DNA from: a virus
Strand: one strand, 5' to 3'
Virus record (IMG/VR): IMGVR_UViG_3300034355_001382
Span: 1 to 28,772 of that record
Length of the DNA: 28,772 nucleotides
Shown: piece after piece, positions 26,935-28,772 of the stretch
Layout: each line of letters opens with the position of its first letter
How positions within the stretch are numbered: position 1 is the stretch's first letter
Translations under genes and position numbers: made by a program
Notes under the pieces: generated by a model
What the model was told of the DNA's origin: nothing
Databases searched by the model: none
What the model saw: the letters and a program-made list of their open reading frames with translations, nothing else

Positions 26935-27434
26935 TAAAACAAATAACCGGATTTACAAGACAAGAGGCAATTCAGTTAACTAACTGCACATCAAGCCGAA
27001 TTGCTTACCTAGAAAAGATAGGGTTAATAATTCCAACACGTCACGGAACAATTGGTGGCAAACCCACGGTTATATTTAGCTATGGGCAACTATTGGGGAT
27101 TCAAGCTGTTCGGGAATTAAGGCTAGAGGAAGTACCATTGTTAACGGTAAAAAGACTTGTCACCTTTTTAGAAAATGCCAATCATGCTGATATTTCAAAA
27201 GATAAATTATTGATCGCAATGAACGAAGATATTTTCTGGGTTCAAAATGATTGGTCTGATTTTGCCACAAATATGCCAAAAAGTCTCAAGAAAGCCAGTA
27301 AGGAAAATAAGAATATTTCTTGGTACACATTGATAGTAATTCCAATTGGAGATATTATTAATGCGATTTTTAATATGGCTAAAAATTCAGAAGCAATTAA
27401 TCTTCAGGATTTTCAACAAAGGATTAATAATTAA
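26931..27434 (+). CDS. MerR-like transcriptional regulator
   Basis: A 167-residue protein. ITGFTRQEAIQLTNCTSSRIAYLEKIGLIIPTR is the MerR-type winged helix (helix-turn-helix, then the Y-E-K-x-GL-I-P wing), and VIFSYGQLLGIQAVRELRLEEVPLLTVKRLVTFLEN continues it. The C-terminal half (ISWYTLIVIPIGDIINAIFNMAK) is a hydrophobic effector or dimer region without the Cys pair of metal sensors. ATGA overlap with the previous gene. Probably a regulator of its own short operon; ligand unknown. Confidence 0.76.
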   Translation: MIKQITGFTRQEAIQLTNCTSSRIAYLEKIGLIIPTRHGTIGGKPTVIFSYGQLLGIQAVRELRLEEVPLLTVKRLVTFLENANHADISKDKLLIAMNEDIFWVQNDWSDFATNMPKSLKKASKENKNISWYTLIVIPIGDIINAIFNMAKNSEAINLQDFQQRINN

Positions 27435-27521
27435 GCAATATCAATCCTAGCTAATTAATTAACTCCCTGCTCTCAACTTTCCTAATTCTTGCGGGTGATA
27501 CAACATTAACTCTTTAAATTG

Positions 27522-28154
27522 TTAGTAAATATCTTTCTGTGTTTTTAAATCTTTAAATTTATCCTCTAAACATGGAACTGTGTTTTTTATGATATTAACC
27601 AACTGTGGAGACAGATTGAATCGCTTGGTATTTATTTCAATACTTTTTTCTATATCTCCATCAGCATGACGTTTACACGCCGCACACCAATCAATCAACA
27701 TCTCAAGTATGTCAAAAAGGTTCATGTTATTTATTGAGCTTTGATGCTCATTTTGCTTTTGAATCAGATAATTTTCAACCTGCTCATACCCAAAAATATC
27801 ATCAGGCATTATACAGCCATTCTTTATAGCCCATTGGGTTGTAAGAATATGATTGTTGATAACATTGCTAGGTTTTCTTGACTCAAAAAACTCAGGGTGA
27901 TGTCTATTATGTTCATAGTGATGCCCCAACGCACTATTTAACATTTCCTTTCGTTGGTTCTCATATTCCTCAGAACCGTAGGTCAACCCCTCTAATTTAT
28001 GAGTAATCTCTGCAAACATTTCCCACTCAGGGGATGACAACTTACTTCTGTCGTGGGTAACTGCTCTTTTCATCAACTCAATCTGAGCCGAGGTTAGTAA
28101 CCGGACAACTAAATCAATATGTTCCCATGTTTTTCTTAGAGCGTCTTCAGTCAT
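27522..28154 (-). CDS. DUF5662-like phage protein
   Basis: A 210-residue protein. RAVTHDRSKLSSPEWEMF, LTYGSEEYENQRKEMLNSALGHHYEHNRHHPEFFE, MNLFDILEMLIDWCAACKRHADGDIEKSIEINTKRFNLSPQLVNIIKNT match the pattern of the DUF5662 family as I recall it. Several invariant His/Asp pairs (THD, HHYxHNxHHPE, RHxDGD) suggest a metal-binding active site of HD-phosphohydrolase type, which is inference. No Shine-Dalgarno is seen, but a clear promoter is upstream. Confidence 0.78.
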   Translation of the reverse strand: MTEDALRKTWEHIDLVVRLLTSAQIELMKRAVTHDRSKLSSPEWEMFAEITHKLEGLTYGSEEYENQRKEMLNSALGHHYEHNRHHPEFFESRKPSNVINNHILTTQWAIKNGCIMPDDIFGYEQVENYLIQKQNEHQSSINNMNLFDILEMLIDWCAACKRHADGDIEKSIEINTKRFNLSPQLVNIIKNTVPCLEDKFKDLKTQKDIY

Positions 28155-28194
28155 ATTGTTGTTACTGTTTCGAGATTTACAATTGCCTATTTAT

Positions 28195-28224
28195 ATTATA
28201 ATACAAACCCAATATCTTCACCAA
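28195..28224 (-). promoter_or_regulatory. predicted promoter of the DUF5662-like gene
   Basis: On the minus strand TTGGTG (28224-28219), 18 bases, perfect TATAAT (28200-28195). Start near 28188, about 34 bases before the ATG. Confidence 0.5.
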
Positions 28225-28230
28225 TAAAAA

Positions 28231-28260
28231 TAACCCAACAATTAATAAATCATCGGGTTA
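28231..28260 (-). terminator. probable terminator of the 28294 gene
   Basis: On the minus strand TAACCC (28260-28255) pairs with GGGTTA (28236-28231), followed by TTTTTATT. The stem is short and the loop long (18 bases), so termination may be partial. It precedes the DUF5662 promoter. Confidence 0.45.
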
Positions 28261-28293
28261 GTGTTGTCCAATTTTAATCAGTGTGCATTATTA

Positions 28294-28683
28294 TTATAGC
28301 ACCCTATTCAAAGGTTTTCTTTCTGGAAATAAATCTTTAATTGACCTGACAGCATCAATATAAGACTTACCGAGGTATGTTCCATTCTCTCCAAAACTAA
28401 CAGGGATATCAGAAACCGCCCACCACCCAGACCGACCTCTGAACTCAATATACCAATAACCATATTGGGTATTTTCTCCCGTTGTTTTGGCTATTAAATT
28501 ATTTAATTGTTCTGTTTTTGTTTGCATTCGCAACATCATTTCCTCTCTAATTTTCCCTTGAAGTTCCCAGATATCTTTTTTAATAATGTCGTTCATCTGA
28601 TTAGCTAATCTCATCTTGTACCCTGAATCCGTAGCATTCTCGTACTCGGTTATTAAATTTTTTAATGCTTCCGTATCCATCAT
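28294..28683 (-). CDS. protein of unknown function
   Basis: A 129-residue protein: a helical, Met/Lys/Glu-rich N-terminal half with coiled-coil character (EALKNLITEYENATDSG ... EEMMLRMQTKTEQLNNLIAK), then a compact beta part (YGYWYIEFRGRSGWWAVSDIPVSFGENGTYLGKSYIDAVRSIKDLF). GAGGTGG precedes two adjacent ATGs (28683, 28680); the first overlaps the previous stop as ATGA. Not recognised. Confidence 0.65.
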   Translation of the reverse strand: MMDTEALKNLITEYENATDSGYKMRLANQMNDIIKKDIWELQGKIREEMMLRMQTKTEQLNNLIAKTTGENTQYGYWYIEFRGRSGWWAVSDIPVSFGENGTYLGKSYIDAVRSIKDLFPERKPLNRVL

Positions 28684-28769
28684 CCCACCTCAAAAGTAAC
28701 AACATTCCACTTCAATTCTACCTGTAATTCTACCTGTAATTTTACCTGTTCTGATATCCATTTGTCCAT
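28680..28769 (-). CDS. end of an upstream minus-strand gene, possibly cut by the window edge
   Basis: An open frame enters from the window edge; an ATG at 28769 gives 29 residues (MDKWISEQVKLQVELQVELK then WNVVTFEVG) to TGA at 28680-28682, overlapping the next gene by ATGA. The true start may lie beyond the window. The QVEL repeats come from three 12-bp tandem units. Confidence 0.42.
   Translation of the reverse strand: MDKWISEQVKLQVELQVELKWNVVTFEVG
28715..28750. repeat. three 12-bp tandem repeats
   Basis: ATTCTACCTGTA, ATTCTACCTGTA, ATTTTACCTGTT in tandem, in frame with the short minus-strand reading frame as LQVE-type repeats. Like the array at 33-122, each minus-strand unit contains AGGT, but it is not a strong ribosome binding site. 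Confidence 0.85.
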
Positions 28770-28772
28770 ACA

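Overview
The window most likely comes from a cyanobacterial virus, provirus or phage-plasmid. The cyanobacterial signature is the HIP1 octamer GCGATCGC, found 12 times (629, 1386, 2266, 9022, 9511, 15356, 18205, 20133, 20567, 21083, 23742, 26268); fewer than one copy is expected by chance in 28.8 kb. Viral or accessory character is suggested by a lysozyme, an initiator-loader-DnaB replication module, ThyX, thymidylate kinase, an orphan C5 DNA methyltransferase, an ASCH protein, a phage-type PAPS-reductase-like protein and a small NblA-like protein. No capsid, portal, terminase, tail, integrase or relaxase gene was recognised, so virion type and integration state are open.

Layout. (1) 112-7551, minus strand: a tightly coupled block holding a RuvC-like resolvase, a GH108 muramidase, a membrane-anchored M23 peptidase, several small membrane or exported proteins, a membrane-anchored FtsK/HerA-type ATPase, two mini-genes and a putative -1 frameshift gene. 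It looks like an envelope-crossing DNA-translocation or lysis module. (2) 7590-7928: overlapping divergent promoters and a small plus-strand ribbon-helix-helix-like gene. (3) 7955-12074, minus strand: mostly small early-type genes, including an ASCH protein, a protein ending in the clamp motif QLSLF and a DUF5895-like protein. (4) 12120-12500: an XRE repressor gene with matching palindromic operators in its own promoter and in the promoter of the neighbouring minus-strand operon. (5) 12848-19274, plus strand: the replication operon, with a winged-helix initiator carrying five 18-bp iterons and an AT-rich tract inside its gene, a G39P-like loader, DnaB, regulators and a C5 methyltransferase.

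(6) 19275-19750: a 37-bp direct repeat, a possible structured RNA and the stump of an AAA ATPase gene. (7) 19754-25828: thyX, small unknown genes, a displaced tRNA 3' end with its terminator, a PAPS-reductase-like protein with an N-terminal QLDLF motif, a divergent minus-strand nblA-tmk pair, and a plus-strand operon ending in a second putative -1 frameshift and a strong terminator. (8) 25868-28772: two genes truncated head to head at one junction near 26.27 kb, a MerR-like regulator, a DUF5662-like protein and two minus-strand genes at the edge.

Taken together: XRE and RHH regulators appear to control divergent transcription. The central operon supplies origin firing and helicase loading. 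ThyX and Tmk supply dTTP, the methyltransferase modifies DNA, NblA may dismantle host phycobilisomes, and the left block may breach or cross the cell envelope. The most unusual signals are the two T-run frameshift candidates fusing start-less domains to upstream genes, the origin inside the initiator gene, the two clamp-binding motifs and the dense chain of mini-genes.
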